Shown here in pieces: positions 1 through 7,819 of a stretch of DNA of 64,000 nt. Source of the stretch: Streptomyces qinzhouensis. GTDB lineage: Bacteria; Actinomycetota; Actinomycetes; Streptomycetales; Streptomycetaceae. The stretch lies in contig NZ_CP042266.1 of assembly GCF_007856155.1 (NCBI RefSeq), forward strand, positions 124,001 through 188,000. Reading direction: 5' to 3'. Numbering within the stretch: the first letter of the stretch is position 1; each line of letters starts with the position of its first letter. A model generated the notes under the pieces. The model worked only from the letters and a program-made list of their open reading frames with translations, searched no databases and was not told the DNA's origin. Position numbers and translations under genes: made by a program.

Positions 1-1656
1 GTCGAGGAGGGTGAGGGGGCGTTCGGTCTCTCCGCCGAGGGCGAGGAGGCGGGCTTCCATGACCAGGCAGAGCATGCGGTCGAAGCGGGTGTCGCTGGTG
101 GCGCCGATACGGCGCAGCAGAACGGCGCCTTCGCCGGTTTTGCCCATGGCGGACAGGACGTGGGTGGCGAGGGCGCGCTGGACGGCGGCGACGCGGGCGG
201 GTTCGCCGAGTTCGCCCCAGGTGATGGCGGCCTGGCGCATGGCGTTCTCGGCGCGGCGCAGGCTGGGTCCGTCGGGGCGGTCGGCGAGGGCGATGCCGAG
301 GGCTTCGAGGAGGCTGGCCTGGGCGCGGGTGCCTTCGGCGGTGTTTTCGAGGAGGTGTTCGGTGCGGGTGAGGGCGTTGGTGTCGTGGAGCAGGGCTCGT
401 TGGATGAGCCATTCGCTTTCGATTTCGATGGCGAGGTCGTCGTCGGGGTGGTGTTCGCGGACGATGCGCAGGGCCCGGCCGATGACTTCGCGTTCCTCGG
501 TGAGCTGGCCGAGGTTGCGGTGGGTGCGGGCGAGGTGGAGCAGGACCTGGGGGGCGGCTTCGGCGGCGGGTCCGAGGCGGTCCATGAGGTGGATGAACTC
601 GACGGGGTCGAGTTGGTTGATGCGTGCGGTGGGGATGTCGGCGACGAGTCTGGCGGCCTGTTCGGGGGTGCCGCTGTCGACGAGGATGCCGGCGGCGGCG
701 AGTTCGGCGCCCTGGGAGGTGAGGAGGGGGGCGGCTTGCCGGGCGATGGCCGGGTCCAGTGGGGCGAGGGCGGCCAGGGTCTGCCGGGATTCCACGCACA
801 GGCGTGACCAGCCGTCGGCGCCGACGGCGAAGGGGATTCCGGCGCGGATGAGGCGCTGCAGGAGTCCGGGCTGGCCCAGGCCGGTGACGAGGATGTCGTT
901 GACGAGGGGGAACGCGGCCAGTTGGATCAGCATGCGGCGGTCGGCGGGGTCGAGGTCGGCGGCGTAGTGGTCCATGAGCTGGCGGATGAGGCCGGGGTGG
1001 CGGAGCAGGACGGTGGCGGCGGCCATGCGGTCGGTGGTGCGGGCGAGGCGGCGCAGCATCACCAGGAGGAGGGCGGCCCAGCCGCCCGACAGGTCGTGCA
1101 GGGTGGTGGCGAGTCGTTCGCCGTCCGGGTCGCCGAGTTCGTTGCGGGCCAGGGCGGTGGCTTCTTCCTGGGTGAGGCGCAGGTCCTGGGTGTTGAAGCG
1201 CTCGGCGGTGCCGCTGAATTCCATGGCGGCGAGCGGGGCCGGTAAGAGGCGGCTGGCGACGAGGATCCGCAGGGGGGGCCGGGCGTCCTCCTGGGCGAGG
1301 TCGGCGAGCCAGGCGGCGGCGTCGTCGGTGAGGGCTTCGGCGTTGTCGACGACGAGGAGGCCGGGCACGCCGGGGCGGGCGAGGAGTTCGCCGATCCGCT
1401 CGGCGGCGGCCGTGGGGCGCGGCCGGCCGGTGGGCGGGTGGGGGGTGTCGTTGAGGATGGTGGAGGTGAGTTCGTCGACGGTGACGGGGTGGGTGCGGGG
1501 TAAGCGTACTTCGAGGCCGTTCGCGGTGCGGGCGCTGACCTGTTCGATGAGGACGCTTTTGCCGAATCCTCCGCCGGCTTCGATGAGGACGGAGTTTTGG
1601 GCGCCGAGGATTTCTTCCACCAGCCGGCGGCGTGGGACGAAAGGCACGCGTGCCAT
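1..1656 (-). CDS. MalT/LAL-type ATPase transcriptional regulator, 3' end cut by window edge
   Basis: Open without a stop from ATG 1656 to the left edge: 552 codons visible, C-terminus missing. The start FVPRRRLVEEIL, the Walker A motif GGGFGKS (residues 28-34) and the Walker B segment LLVVDN (100-105), followed by a long helical region rich in A/L/R, match the ATPase plus TPR-like body of MalT/LAL (STAND) regulators. A LuxR-type HTH is expected at the missing C-terminus, so LuxR membership is inferred. An AAGGGG ribosome site lies about 9 nt before the ATG. The gene starts 154 bp after the SARP gene on the same strand, so co-transcription is plausible. Two rare TTA Leu codons, residue 52 (1501-1503) and residue 138 (1243-1245), predict bldA-dependent translation. 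Likely role: pathway-specific activator of the PKS cluster. Confidence 0.8.
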   Translation of the reverse strand, partial: MARVPFVPRRRLVEEILGAQNSVLIEAGGGFGKSVLIEQVSARTANGLEVRLPRTHPVTVDELTSTILNDTPHPPTGRPRPTAAAERIGELLARPGVPGLLVVDNAEALTDDAAAWLADLAQEDARPPLRILVASRLLPAPLAAMEFSGTAERFNTQDLRLTQEEATALARNELGDPDGERLATTLHDLSGGWAALLLVMLRRLARTTDRMAAATVLLRHPGLIRQLMDHYAADLDPADRRMLIQLAAFPLVNDILVTGLGQPGLLQRLIRAGIPFAVGADGWSRLCVESRQTLAALAPLDPAIARQAAPLLTSQGAELAAAGILVDSGTPEQAARLVADIPTARINQLDPVEFIHLMDRLGPAAEAAPQVLLHLARTHRNLGQLTEEREVIGRALRIVREHHPDDDLAIEIESEWLIQRALLHDTNALTRTEHLLENTAEGTRAQASLLEALGIALADRPDGPSLRRAENAMRQAAITWGELGEPARVAAVQRALATHVLSAMGKTGEGAVLLRRIGATSDTRFDRMLCLVMEARLLALGGETERPLTLLD

Positions 1657-1810
1657 ACGAGGCTGTCCCCTTCTTGTGCCAGCTGAACCGGCGGCCCCGG
1701 GTCTGCCGTCGTGCCCGGGTGATCGGGCTGCAACGTAACACGAACCGGTGACGATGAGAGCTCCTTTTCTCCCATTATTTTATCCCGTACGAGGACGGTG
1801 GCGGTGGTGG

Positions 1811-3988
1811 TCACAGGGGTTCGGCGCCGGTGCGGGAGAGCTGGTGGGCGGTGTCGTTGCGGGTGGTGGGGAGGGGGGGTTGCAGGGAGGTGACGTGGCG
1901 GCGGCGGGCGGTGGTGATCTGTTCGTCGACGGCCTGGCGTACGACGTCGTGGCGGAAGGTGTAGAGGGCGGGCCGGTCGGGGTCGTTGGAGCCGGCGGCG
2001 GTGACCTCGGCGAGGATCCCGGCGGTGAGGAGGGATTCGAGGGCGTCCAGGGCGGCGAGGACGTCGAGTCCGGCGGCTCTTGCGGCGGTGTCGAAGGCGA
2101 TGGTGGGGCCGGTGACGGCGGCGACGTGGAGGAGGCGGGTGGCGTCCTGGCCGATGGCGGCCTGTTTGGTGGTGACCAGGCGGGCGACGGCGGGGGGTAC
2201 GGCGTCCGGGCCGGCCCGGTGGTGCAGTAGTTCCAGGAGCATGAAGGGGTTTCCGGCGCTGCGGGTGTGGGCCCGGTGGACCGGATCACCCCCGGTGCTG
2301 CTGGTGGTGGGGCCGGGTCCGGTGCCGGTGCCGATGCCGGGTCCGGTGCCGATGCCGATGCCGGTGCCGATGCCGATGCCGGTGCCGGTGCCGGTGCCGG
2401 TGCCGGTGCCGGTGCCGATGCCGGTGCCGGTGCCGATGCCGATGCCGATGCTGGTGCTGGTGCCGATGCCGATGCTGGTGCTGGTGCTGCTGGTGCCGGT
2501 GGTTGTGCTGGTGGTGGTGTTGAGGTGGTGTGCGAGGGTCCGGGCGGCGGTGAGGTCGAGACCGGTAAGGGCCACCTCGGTTGCCTCGCCGGTGTGTTCG
2601 AAGGGGAGCATCGCCTCGTCCAGGCCGGCCCAGACCCGCCGCCGGGCCGGCGCGGGAAGGTCGTTCCTGGCGGCGACGACGATGCACAGGCGGGTGTCGG
2701 CGGTGGTGCGCAGCAGGTGGCGCAGGAGGAGGACGGTCTGCGGGTCGGCCCAGTGGGCGTCGTCGATCAGGAGGGCGCAGGGGCGTTCGCCCGCCGCTGC
2801 CCGCAGGAGCTGGGTGAGGGCGGCGAACAGGATGGGCTGTTCGGGCAGTTGCGCGGGTGGGCAGGGGCCGCCGAGGGAGGGGAGGAGGCGGCGCAGGGGG
2901 CCGCGGAAGGCGGGGGAGACGGCGGTGAGCGGGTCGTGGGTGCAGGCGGCGGCGTAGCCGTCGAGGGCTTCGATGAGGGGCTGGCAGGGGGTGAGGGCGT
3001 TCTCGTCGCAGCGGCCGGCCAGGAGCAGTCCGCCGTCGGCGGCGATCGCTGCCCCGGTTTCCTGCAGGAGCCGGGTTTTGCCGATGCCCGACTCGCCGGT
3101 GACCAGGACGAATTGCCGGCGGCCCGCGGCGGCCCGGTCCCAGGCGGCGGCCAGGGCCGTCTTCTCGCCGCGGCGGCCCGTGAAGGGGAGGGGGCGGCGG
3201 CGGGCGGCGGGGTGGCGGGCGGGGGCGGCGGGAGGTGAGGAGGGGCCGAGGAGGGCCAGGAAAGCGGCTTCGGTTTCGGGTGCCGGGTCGACGCCGAGTT
3301 CTTCGGCGAGGTAGCGGCGCAGCCGCTGGTAGGCGCGCAGGGCCTCGGCCCGGTTGCCCATGGCCTCGCGGGCGGCGATGAGGCAGCGGTGGGCGCTTTC
3401 GCGGGCGGGGGCCCGGTCGGTGGCCTCCTCGGCGAGGAGGGCGGCGCGCCGGTGGTCGCCGGTGGCGGTGGCCGCCCGGCTGGCGATTTCCAGGGCGGTG
3501 ACCAGGTCCTCGGTCAGGCGCTCGCGCCAGCCGGCGACCCAGTCGCCGTCGTGTTCGGACAGGAACGGGGATCGGAGGCGGTCCGCGGCGCGGGCGGCGA
3601 GCCGGCCGGCGGCGGTCAGGTTCCCGGCGGTGAGCGCGTCGTGGGCGGCGGCCACCGAGCGGGTCGCGTCCTCCACGTCGACGAGGGTGCCCGGGGCCAG
3701 GGCCAGGAGGTAGCGGCCGCCTTGTTTGACCACCGGGTTCACCGGCTCGCCCCGGACGGGTCCCAGGAAGGCCCGCAGCCGGCTGACCAGGGTCCGCAGG
3801 GCCGATGCCCAGGTGGGCGGGAGCGCCCCGGGCCAGATGACGTCGGCCAGTTCCTCGCGTGTCACGCCTTCGGGGCCGGCGAGAACGAGGCGGGCCAGCG
3901 CCACCCGGGCCTGTGCGCTCTGGAGATGGTGTACGGCGCCGGCGCGGCGTAGGGCTACGGGTCCCAGTATGTCGATCTCGGTGTCCAT
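1811..3988 (-). CDS. SARP-family regulator with C-terminal AAA/STAND ATPase domain
   Basis: 725 residues. The start is ATG 3988, preceded by a GGGGGAGAGG ribosome site; the frame stays open upstream, but only through low-complexity repeat DNA. Residues 1-100 form the OmpR-like winged-helix DNA-binding domain and about 100-245 the BTAD domain (ends [13 protein letters not shown]). Residues 270-560 are an ATPase with Walker A GESGIGKT (298-305) and Walker [11 protein letters not shown]. This is the SARP-LAL layout of PimR-like activators, but the protein stops just after RHDVVRQAV and AHQLSRTG, where the family normally enters its long helical region, so it is short. Residues about 492-558 are a Gly-Thr/Gly-Ile dipeptide repeat placed before the [12 protein letters not shown] segment. 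The gene diverges from the ACP-KASIII operon, whose promoter carries SARP-like repeats. Confidence 0.88.
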   Translation of the reverse strand: MDTEIDILGPVALRRAGAVHHLQSAQARVALARLVLAGPEGVTREELADVIWPGALPPTWASALRTLVSRLRAFLGPVRGEPVNPVVKQGGRYLLALAPGTLVDVEDATRSVAAAHDALTAGNLTAAGRLAARAADRLRSPFLSEHDGDWVAGWRERLTEDLVTALEIASRAATATGDHRRAALLAEEATDRAPARESAHRCLIAAREAMGNRAEALRAYQRLRRYLAEELGVDPAPETEAAFLALLGPSSPPAAPARHPAARRRPLPFTGRRGEKTALAAAWDRAAAGRRQFVLVTGESGIGKTRLLQETGAAIAADGGLLLAGRCDENALTPCQPLIEALDGYAAACTHDPLTAVSPAFRGPLRRLLPSLGGPCPPAQLPEQPILFAALTQLLRAAAGERPCALLIDDAHWADPQTVLLLRHLLRTTADTRLCIVVAARNDLPAPARRRVWAGLDEAMLPFEHTGEATEVALTGLDLTAARTLAHHLNTTTSTTTGTSSTSTSIGIGTSTSIGIGIGTGTGIGTGTGTGTGTGTGIGIGTGIGIGTGPGIGTGTGPGPTTSSTGGDPVHRAHTRSAGNPFMLLELLHHRAGPDAVPPAVARLVTTKQAAIGQDATRLLHVAAVTGPTIAFDTAARAAGLDVLAALDALESLLTAGILAEVTAAGSNDPDRPALYTFRHDVVRQAVDEQITTARRRHVTSLQPPLPTTRNDTAHQLSRTGAEPL
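2317..2515 (-). repeat. In-frame hexanucleotide microsatellite inside the SARP-ATPase gene
   Basis: About 30 consecutive units on the plus strand alternate GTGCCG and ATGCCG, grading into GTGCTG/ATGCTG toward 2515. On the coding strand they give Gly-Thr, Gly-Ile and Ser-Thr/Ser-Ile dipeptides at residues about 492-558. Because the unit is 6 bp, gain or loss of copies keeps the reading frame. Confidence 0.9.
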
Positions 3989-4512
3989 GGAGCCTCTCCC
4001 CCTCGAGGTGCTTGTGTGGTGGACAGGTTCCGGCCCGGTGGTACCAGCCGGGTGCCGGGACCGGGCCGAGGGGGGTGGGACCGGGGCGGTATCGCCCGGC
4101 TTTAGCCTTGCGCGCCCCTCCGCGGGCGGGCGGCCCGGGGCGGGCAGGCGCCAGGGGGCGGGCGGCCCGGCACCCGCCACGGCACAGGAAGCGGGGCGGG
4201 CGGGAACGCGGGCCGGGGGTGGGGGGCGCGGGCGGGAACGCGCGGGCCGGGCGCGGCACGGCGCGGCAGGCTGCCGGGTACGCGAGGCGGGGGTACGCGA
4301 GGCGGGAGTGCGCGAGGCGGGAGTGCGGAACGGCCGACGGGACGGCGCGGCACGGCGCGGCGCGGCACGGCGCGGCGCGGCACGCCGCCGGGTACGCGGG
4401 CGGGGGGGGTGGGACGGCCGACGGGACGGCACGGCGCAGGCGGCACGGCACGGCACGCTGCCGGGAACGCGGGCGGGGGGGTGGGACGGCCGACGGGACG
4501 GCACGGCGCAGG

Positions 4513-4557
4513 CGGCACGGCACGGCACGGCACGGCACGGCACGGCACGGCACGGCA
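4513..4557 (+). repeat. Perfect pentanucleotide array (CGGCA)9
   Basis: Nine exact, uninterrupted CGGCA units. The sister 72-bp repeat copy just to the left holds only three units at the matching place (4441-4455), which shows recent copy-number change. Confidence 0.92.
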
Positions 4558-4828
4558 CGCTGCCGGGAACGCGGGCCGGCGGTGGGGGGCACGGGCGGGA
4601 ACGCGCGGGCCGGGGGTGGGGCGGCGCGGGTACGGCGCGGCGGTACGGCGCGGGCGGCACGGCACGGCACGCCGCCGGGAACGCGGGCCGGGCGGTGGGG
4701 GACGGCCGGGGGTGGGGGGTGGGCGGTCGTCGGTTGTGCCGGGGCCGTGCATGTGCCCGGGGAACGTCTGCCGGGGCCGTGCGTGTTGCCCGGGCCCTGC
4801 TTCCGCACGGGCCGTGCGCGGTCGGGCC

Positions 4829-5053
4829 GTGCGGGTACCGGGGTGCGGTGCCCGGGCGGTGCGGGTGCCGGGGCCGTACGCCGGGGCGGTACGTGTGCCG
4901 GGCGGTGCCCGGGCGGTGCGGGTGCCGGGGCCGTAGGCCGGGGCGGTGCGGGTGCCGGGGTGGTAGGCCGGGGTGGTGCGGGTGCCGGGGCCGTGCGCCG
5001 GAGCGGTACGTGTGCCGGGGTGGTAGGCCGGGGTGGTGTGGGTGTCGGGGGTG
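4829..5053 (+). repeat. Tandem array of about seven 30-bp units
   Basis: Units begin at 4829, 4859, 4889 (27 bp), 4916, 4946, 4976 and 5006, with a partial unit at 5036. Each opens with GTGCGGGTGCC or the variant GTACGTGTGCC and ends in CCGGGGCG or CCGGGGTG. The array ends about 25 bp before the predicted activator site of the acp promoter. Confidence 0.85.
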
Positions 5054-5077
5054 GTGCGGCTGCCCGGGGGGCTCGGA

Positions 5078-5110
5078 CTTGCGAAGTGCTTGCGGGGGGC
5101 TTCGTACGGT
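5078..5110 (+). promoter_or_regulatory. Predicted SARP operator and promoter of the acp-KASIII-SDR operon
   Basis: Three direct heptamers start exactly 11 bp apart: CTTGCGA (5078), CTTGCGG (5089) and CTTCGTA (5100). SARP activators of the ActII-ORF4/DnrI class bind heptamers with 4-bp spacers (11-bp period), the last lying about 8 bp before the -10 box. Here TACGGT (5105-5110) begins 9 bp after the second heptamer. The same layout appears before the acylase gene. The operator is inferred. Confidence 0.5.
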
Positions 5111-5148
5111 GCGGCCCGCAGGCCGATTACAACGACCAGGAGTGCGCC

Positions 5149-5424
5149 ATGCACCTTCCCACGCTCGAAGTGTCCGTCGACCGGTTGATGGCCGTGAGCC
5201 GGATCAGTGTCTTCGACCCGGACACGCCGCTGACCACGTCGGGGGTCGACTCGCTCGACCTCATGGAGTGGGTGTACGACATGCAGGAGCAGTATCCGGA
5301 TCTGGGGGTGGACGAGACGATTGTCGAGAGCATCGACGACACCGTCACCTTCCGGGCCGTTCATCAGCAGTTGCTGGCCGTTCACAGCACCGTTGCGGTC
5401 GCTCCCGCGGCCGGCGGCAAGTGA
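5149..5424 (+). CDS. Discrete acyl carrier protein
   Basis: 91 residues, the usual size for a free-standing ACP. The phosphopantetheine site is Ser35 in [11 protein letters not shown], followed by acidic helix II. ATG 5149 has an AGGAG site 6-7 nt upstream; the open frame to the left is only repeat DNA and has no domain match. It is the first gene of a tightly packed set (ACP, KASIII, SDR) and is probably the carrier on which the KASIII condenses and the SDR reduces. The stop TGA lies 14 bp before the KASIII ATG, and a GTG overlaps the stop. Alternative: carrier of a PKS starter or side-chain unit. Confidence 0.88.
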   Translation: MHLPTLEVSVDRLMAVSRISVFDPDTPLTTSGVDSLDLMEWVYDMQEQYPDLGVDETIVESIDDTVTFRAVHQQLLAVHSTVAVAPAAGGK

Positions 5425-5438
5425 CCGCGGGGCCGGGG

Positions 5439-6440
5439 ATGGCGGGTATCGGCATCACCGGGTGGGGCAGTTGTCTGCCCGAGGGGCGGCTCACCAATGG
5501 GGAGCTGGCCGCGCGGTTCGGTGTGGACGAGGACTGGATCGTGCAGCGGACCGGGATCCGTGAGCGGCGGATCGTCGGGCCGGGTGAGACCACCGCGTCG
5601 CTGGCCGTCGAGGCCGGCCGGCGGGCGCTTGCCCGTGCGGGTTTGCGGCCCGATCAGATCTCGCATCTCATTCTCGCCTCGGGCACGCCCGAGCAGTTGT
5701 CGCCGGCGACGTCCGCGTTCGTGCAGCGTGAACTGGGCACGGCAGGCGGTGCCCATGATGTGAATGCCGAGTGCGCCGGTTTCGCCTACGGCTTTGTGGT
5801 GGCGGCCGGGCTGATGGCGATCGACCCGCGCCCGATCCTCCTGATCGGGACCGACACGCACTCGCTGGTCGTCAACCCCGAGGACCGGGATCTGGGGGTG
5901 CTGATCGGCGACGGGGCGGGTGCGGTCGTCCTGACCCCCCACGACCGGAGCTGGCTGCGGTCGTGGGACATGGGGTGCGACGGCACCAAGGTCGACAGCC
6001 TCAGGATCCCGGCCGGCGGCAGCCGGCTGCCGGCCAGTGAGGCGACGCTGAGGAACAAGCAGCACTACGCGCAGATCAAGGGCAACGAGATCTACCTCAA
6101 CGCCGTCCGTTTCACCGTGGGCTCGGTGAAACGGACACTCCGGTCGGCGGACCTGGAACCCGGCGACATCGACCATCTGCTGCCGCACCAGGCGAACATG
6201 CGCATCATCGACTCGATCCTCGAACGCTCCCGGGTACCGCGGGAGCGGTTGATCACCAACATCGAGTACTACGGCAACACGGGGGCGGCGTCGATGCCGA
6301 TCGCGCTGGCCGAAGCCCTCGACGCGGGGCGTATCCAGCGGGGCGACCGGGTGCTGTTCGCGGCGTTCGGTGCCGGCATGGTGTGGCTGACCGCGCTGGT
6401 CGAGTGGGGTGCGGGCGAGCCGGTGGGGTGGACGTCATGA
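5439..6440 (+). CDS. 3-oxoacyl-ACP synthase III (KASIII/FabH-like)
   Basis: 333 residues, normal FabH length. The catalytic triad is complete: Cys112 in NAECAGF, His250 in LLPHQAN and Asn280 in YYGNTGAAS. It should therefore carry out decarboxylative condensation, unlike the acyl-transferring KASIII homologues that lose His or Asn. ATG 5439 is preferred for its MAGIGITGWGSCLPE start; an in-frame GTG at 5421 overlaps the acp stop (GTGA) and would give translational coupling and 6 more residues. The 3' end overlaps the SDR start (ATGA). With the ACP, SDR and discrete AT it could build a short 3-hydroxyacyl-ACP from an acyl-CoA primer and malonyl-ACP. The primer is unknown. Confidence 0.9.
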   Translation: MAGIGITGWGSCLPEGRLTNGELAARFGVDEDWIVQRTGIRERRIVGPGETTASLAVEAGRRALARAGLRPDQISHLILASGTPEQLSPATSAFVQRELGTAGGAHDVNAECAGFAYGFVVAAGLMAIDPRPILLIGTDTHSLVVNPEDRDLGVLIGDGAGAVVLTPHDRSWLRSWDMGCDGTKVDSLRIPAGGSRLPASEATLRNKQHYAQIKGNEIYLNAVRFTVGSVKRTLRSADLEPGDIDHLLPHQANMRIIDSILERSRVPRERLITNIEYYGNTGAASMPIALAEALDAGRIQRGDRVLFAAFGAGMVWLTALVEWGAGEPVGWTS

Positions 6441-7204
6441 CCGCCCCCGCCCAGGCCCGCCCCCTGTCCGCACCGCGTCCGGAGCGGCCCGTCGCTCTGG
6501 TGACCGGCGCGTCCGGCGGGTTCGGTGCGGCCGTCGCCGTCGAGCTCGACCGGCTCGGATGCCGGGTCGCTCTCCACTACAACCGGGCCGAGGACGGTGC
6601 CCGGGAGGTCGGGATGCGTCTGACGAACGACTCGGTCGTCGTCCAGGCCGATGTGAGCAGCTGGGAATCGGTGACCGCCCTGTACCGGCGTGTCGCCGAG
6701 GAGCTGGGCGAGGTCGATGTCCTGGTGAGCAACGCCGCTGTCCGCAAGGACGCGCTGATGATGAGTCAGTCGCCCGAGGTGTGGGGCGAGGTCATCGAGA
6801 CGAACCTGATGGGCACGTTCCATGTGTGCCGTGCGGTGTTGCCGTCGATGGTCAAGAGACGGTGGGGGCGGATCATCAACGTGGTGTCGCCGTCGGCTCT
6901 GGTCGCTACGTCCGGCCAGACCGCCTACGCCGCTTCCAAGGCGGGGGTGATCGGCCTGACGCGTACCCTGGCGGTCGAGTGCGGGCGCCGTGGAGTGACG
7001 GTGAACGCTCTCTCGCCGGGGTTCATGGAGACCCGGATGACAGCGAACGCCAGCGAAAAGTTCCGGCAGAGTCTGGCCGCCAAGCTACCGGTCCCCCGGC
7101 TGACCACCCCCGAAGAAGTAGCCCCCGCCATCGGGGTCTTCCTCGACAACGACTACCTCACCGGACAGATCCTCAGCGTCGACGGCGGGATCTCCCTGAC
7201 CTGA
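6437..7204 (+). CDS. SDR-family 3-oxoacyl-ACP reductase (FabG-like)
   Basis: 255 residues. Cofactor site TGASGGFG (23-30), NNA-like SNAA (99-102), Asn123, Ser151 in NVVSPSA and the catalytic pair Tyr164/Lys168 in AYAASK are all present, as is the C-terminal VDGGISLT typical of FabG. Basic residues after the second strand (HYNRAED) suit NADPH. ATG 6437 overlaps the KASIII stop by 4 bp (ATGA), so the two are translationally coupled. Expected reaction: reduction of the 3-oxoacyl-ACP formed by the neighbouring KASIII to a 3-hydroxyacyl-ACP. No dehydratase or enoyl reductase accompanies it. Confidence 0.9.
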   Translation: MTAPAQARPLSAPRPERPVALVTGASGGFGAAVAVELDRLGCRVALHYNRAEDGAREVGMRLTNDSVVVQADVSSWESVTALYRRVAEELGEVDVLVSNAAVRKDALMMSQSPEVWGEVIETNLMGTFHVCRAVLPSMVKRRWGRIINVVSPSALVATSGQTAYAASKAGVIGLTRTLAVECGRRGVTVNALSPGFMETRMTANASEKFRQSLAAKLPVPRLTTPEEVAPAIGVFLDNDYLTGQILSVDGGISLT

Positions 7205-7225
7205 ACACCAACCACCCGAACCAAA

Positions 7226-7425
7226 AAACCGGACACCCAGAAAACCGGAAACCGGGAAACCAGAAAACCCGGAAACCAGAAAACCGGAAACCGGAAGCCG
7301 GGAGCCGGGAGCCGGGAAACCGGAAACCGGAAACCGGAAACCGGGGAGCAGGAAGCCCGGAACCGGGGAACCGGGAACCGGGGAACCGGGAACCGGGGAA
7401 CCGGGAAGCGGGGGGGGCGGGGAGC
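7226..7425 (+). repeat. CCGG-centred purine-rich repeat array, left block
   Basis: Variants of a 7-bp unit such as ACCGGAA and GGGAGCC, then a run of the 7-8-bp unit GGAACCGGG/GAACCGGGG, fill the space after the SDR stop. The array is imperfect and has no stop-free frame with normal codon usage. Confidence 0.8.
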
Positions 7426-7444
7426 GGGGGGGGCGGAGGGCCGG

Positions 7445-7613
7445 AAGGGGGGCGCTCGGGTGGGACGGCCCAGCCGGTGATGTTGTCGGGGACATCGGGA
7501 TCGGTTCCCAGGACCTGCCAGACACGGTCGGGGTCCTCCAGAGGGGGCGGCAGCGGGTGACCGTCAGCCAGGGCTGTGAATCCCGTGTTGATCCAGTCGA
7601 GCCGGGTGAGACC
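7445..7613 (-). pseudogene. Isolated coding-like island between two repeat arrays, probable gene remnant
   Basis: On the minus strand one frame reads about 55 residues with strongly GC-biased third positions, containing LTRLDWINTGFTAL, EDPDRVWQVLGTDPD and NITGWAVPPERPP. It has no plausible start codon, and it runs at both ends into the CCGG-type repeats. I do not recognise the family. It is either a fragment of a lost gene or a small ORF whose start has been destroyed by repeat expansion. Confidence 0.4.
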
Positions 7614-7789
7614 GGGAGCCGGAAAACCGGAAGCAGGAAGCGGGAAGCCCGGAAGCCCGGAAGCCGGGGAAACCGGGAAGCCCGGAAGCCGGGGAAACCG
7701 GGAAGCCCGGGAAGCGGGAAGCGGGAAGCCGGGAAGCCGGGAACCGGGAAGCGGGAAGCCGGGAGCCGGGGAGCCGGGGAGCGGGGCAA
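7612..7789 (+). repeat. CCGG-centred purine-rich repeat array, right block
   Basis: Units such as GGAAGCCC, GGAAGCGG and GGGGAAACC in tandem, related to the left block, end about 15 bp before the ribosome site of the discrete AT gene. Confidence 0.8.
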
Positions 7790-7819
7790 GCGGAGAGAAG
7801 GGGAAGGAGGGCAGGTTTC

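Larger units (their letters stand above)
3989..5077. repeat. 1.1-kb very GC-rich, repeat-filled divergent intergenic region
   Basis: No credible gene is present, although frames on both strands stay open because of composition. About 3989-4134 is ordinary sequence next to the SARP start and probably holds its promoter. About 4135-4720 is built from degenerate CGGCA/CGGCG pentamers and longer direct repeats. A 72-bp unit starts at 4408 and again at 4480; the first copy has three CGGCA pentamers and the second nine. About 4730-5053 is a second array with a 30-bp period. Simple-sequence slippage explains the structure; no function is proven. Confidence 0.8.

Noticed and set aside
2267..3238. Plus-strand Ala/Gly/Asp-repeat frames opposite the SARP gene
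   Set aside because: Caused by the hexanucleotide repeat being open in all frames. The minus frame has SARP, Walker A and Walker B motifs.
4829..5053. Possible CRISPR array
   Set aside because: The 30-bp units are contiguous without spacers, and no cas genes are present.
4102..5385. Minus-strand frame with decapeptide repeats ([14 protein letters not shown])
   Set aside because: It begins inside the antisense of the ACP gene, and its repeats simply mirror the 30-bp DNA array. No ribosome site and no conserved domain.
3726..5438. Upstream extension of the KASIII reading frame to 3726 and of the ACP frame to 3859
   Set aside because: These parts translate antisense to the SARP gene and the repeat DNA, and match no family. 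The starts chosen have ribosome sites or coupling and give normal protein lengths.
7226..7789. Structured RNA or insertion sequence in the gap before the AT gene
   Set aside because: Only simple CCGG-type repeats and a coding-like remnant are seen; no transposase, terminal inverted repeats with target duplications, or conserved RNA fold could be recognised.
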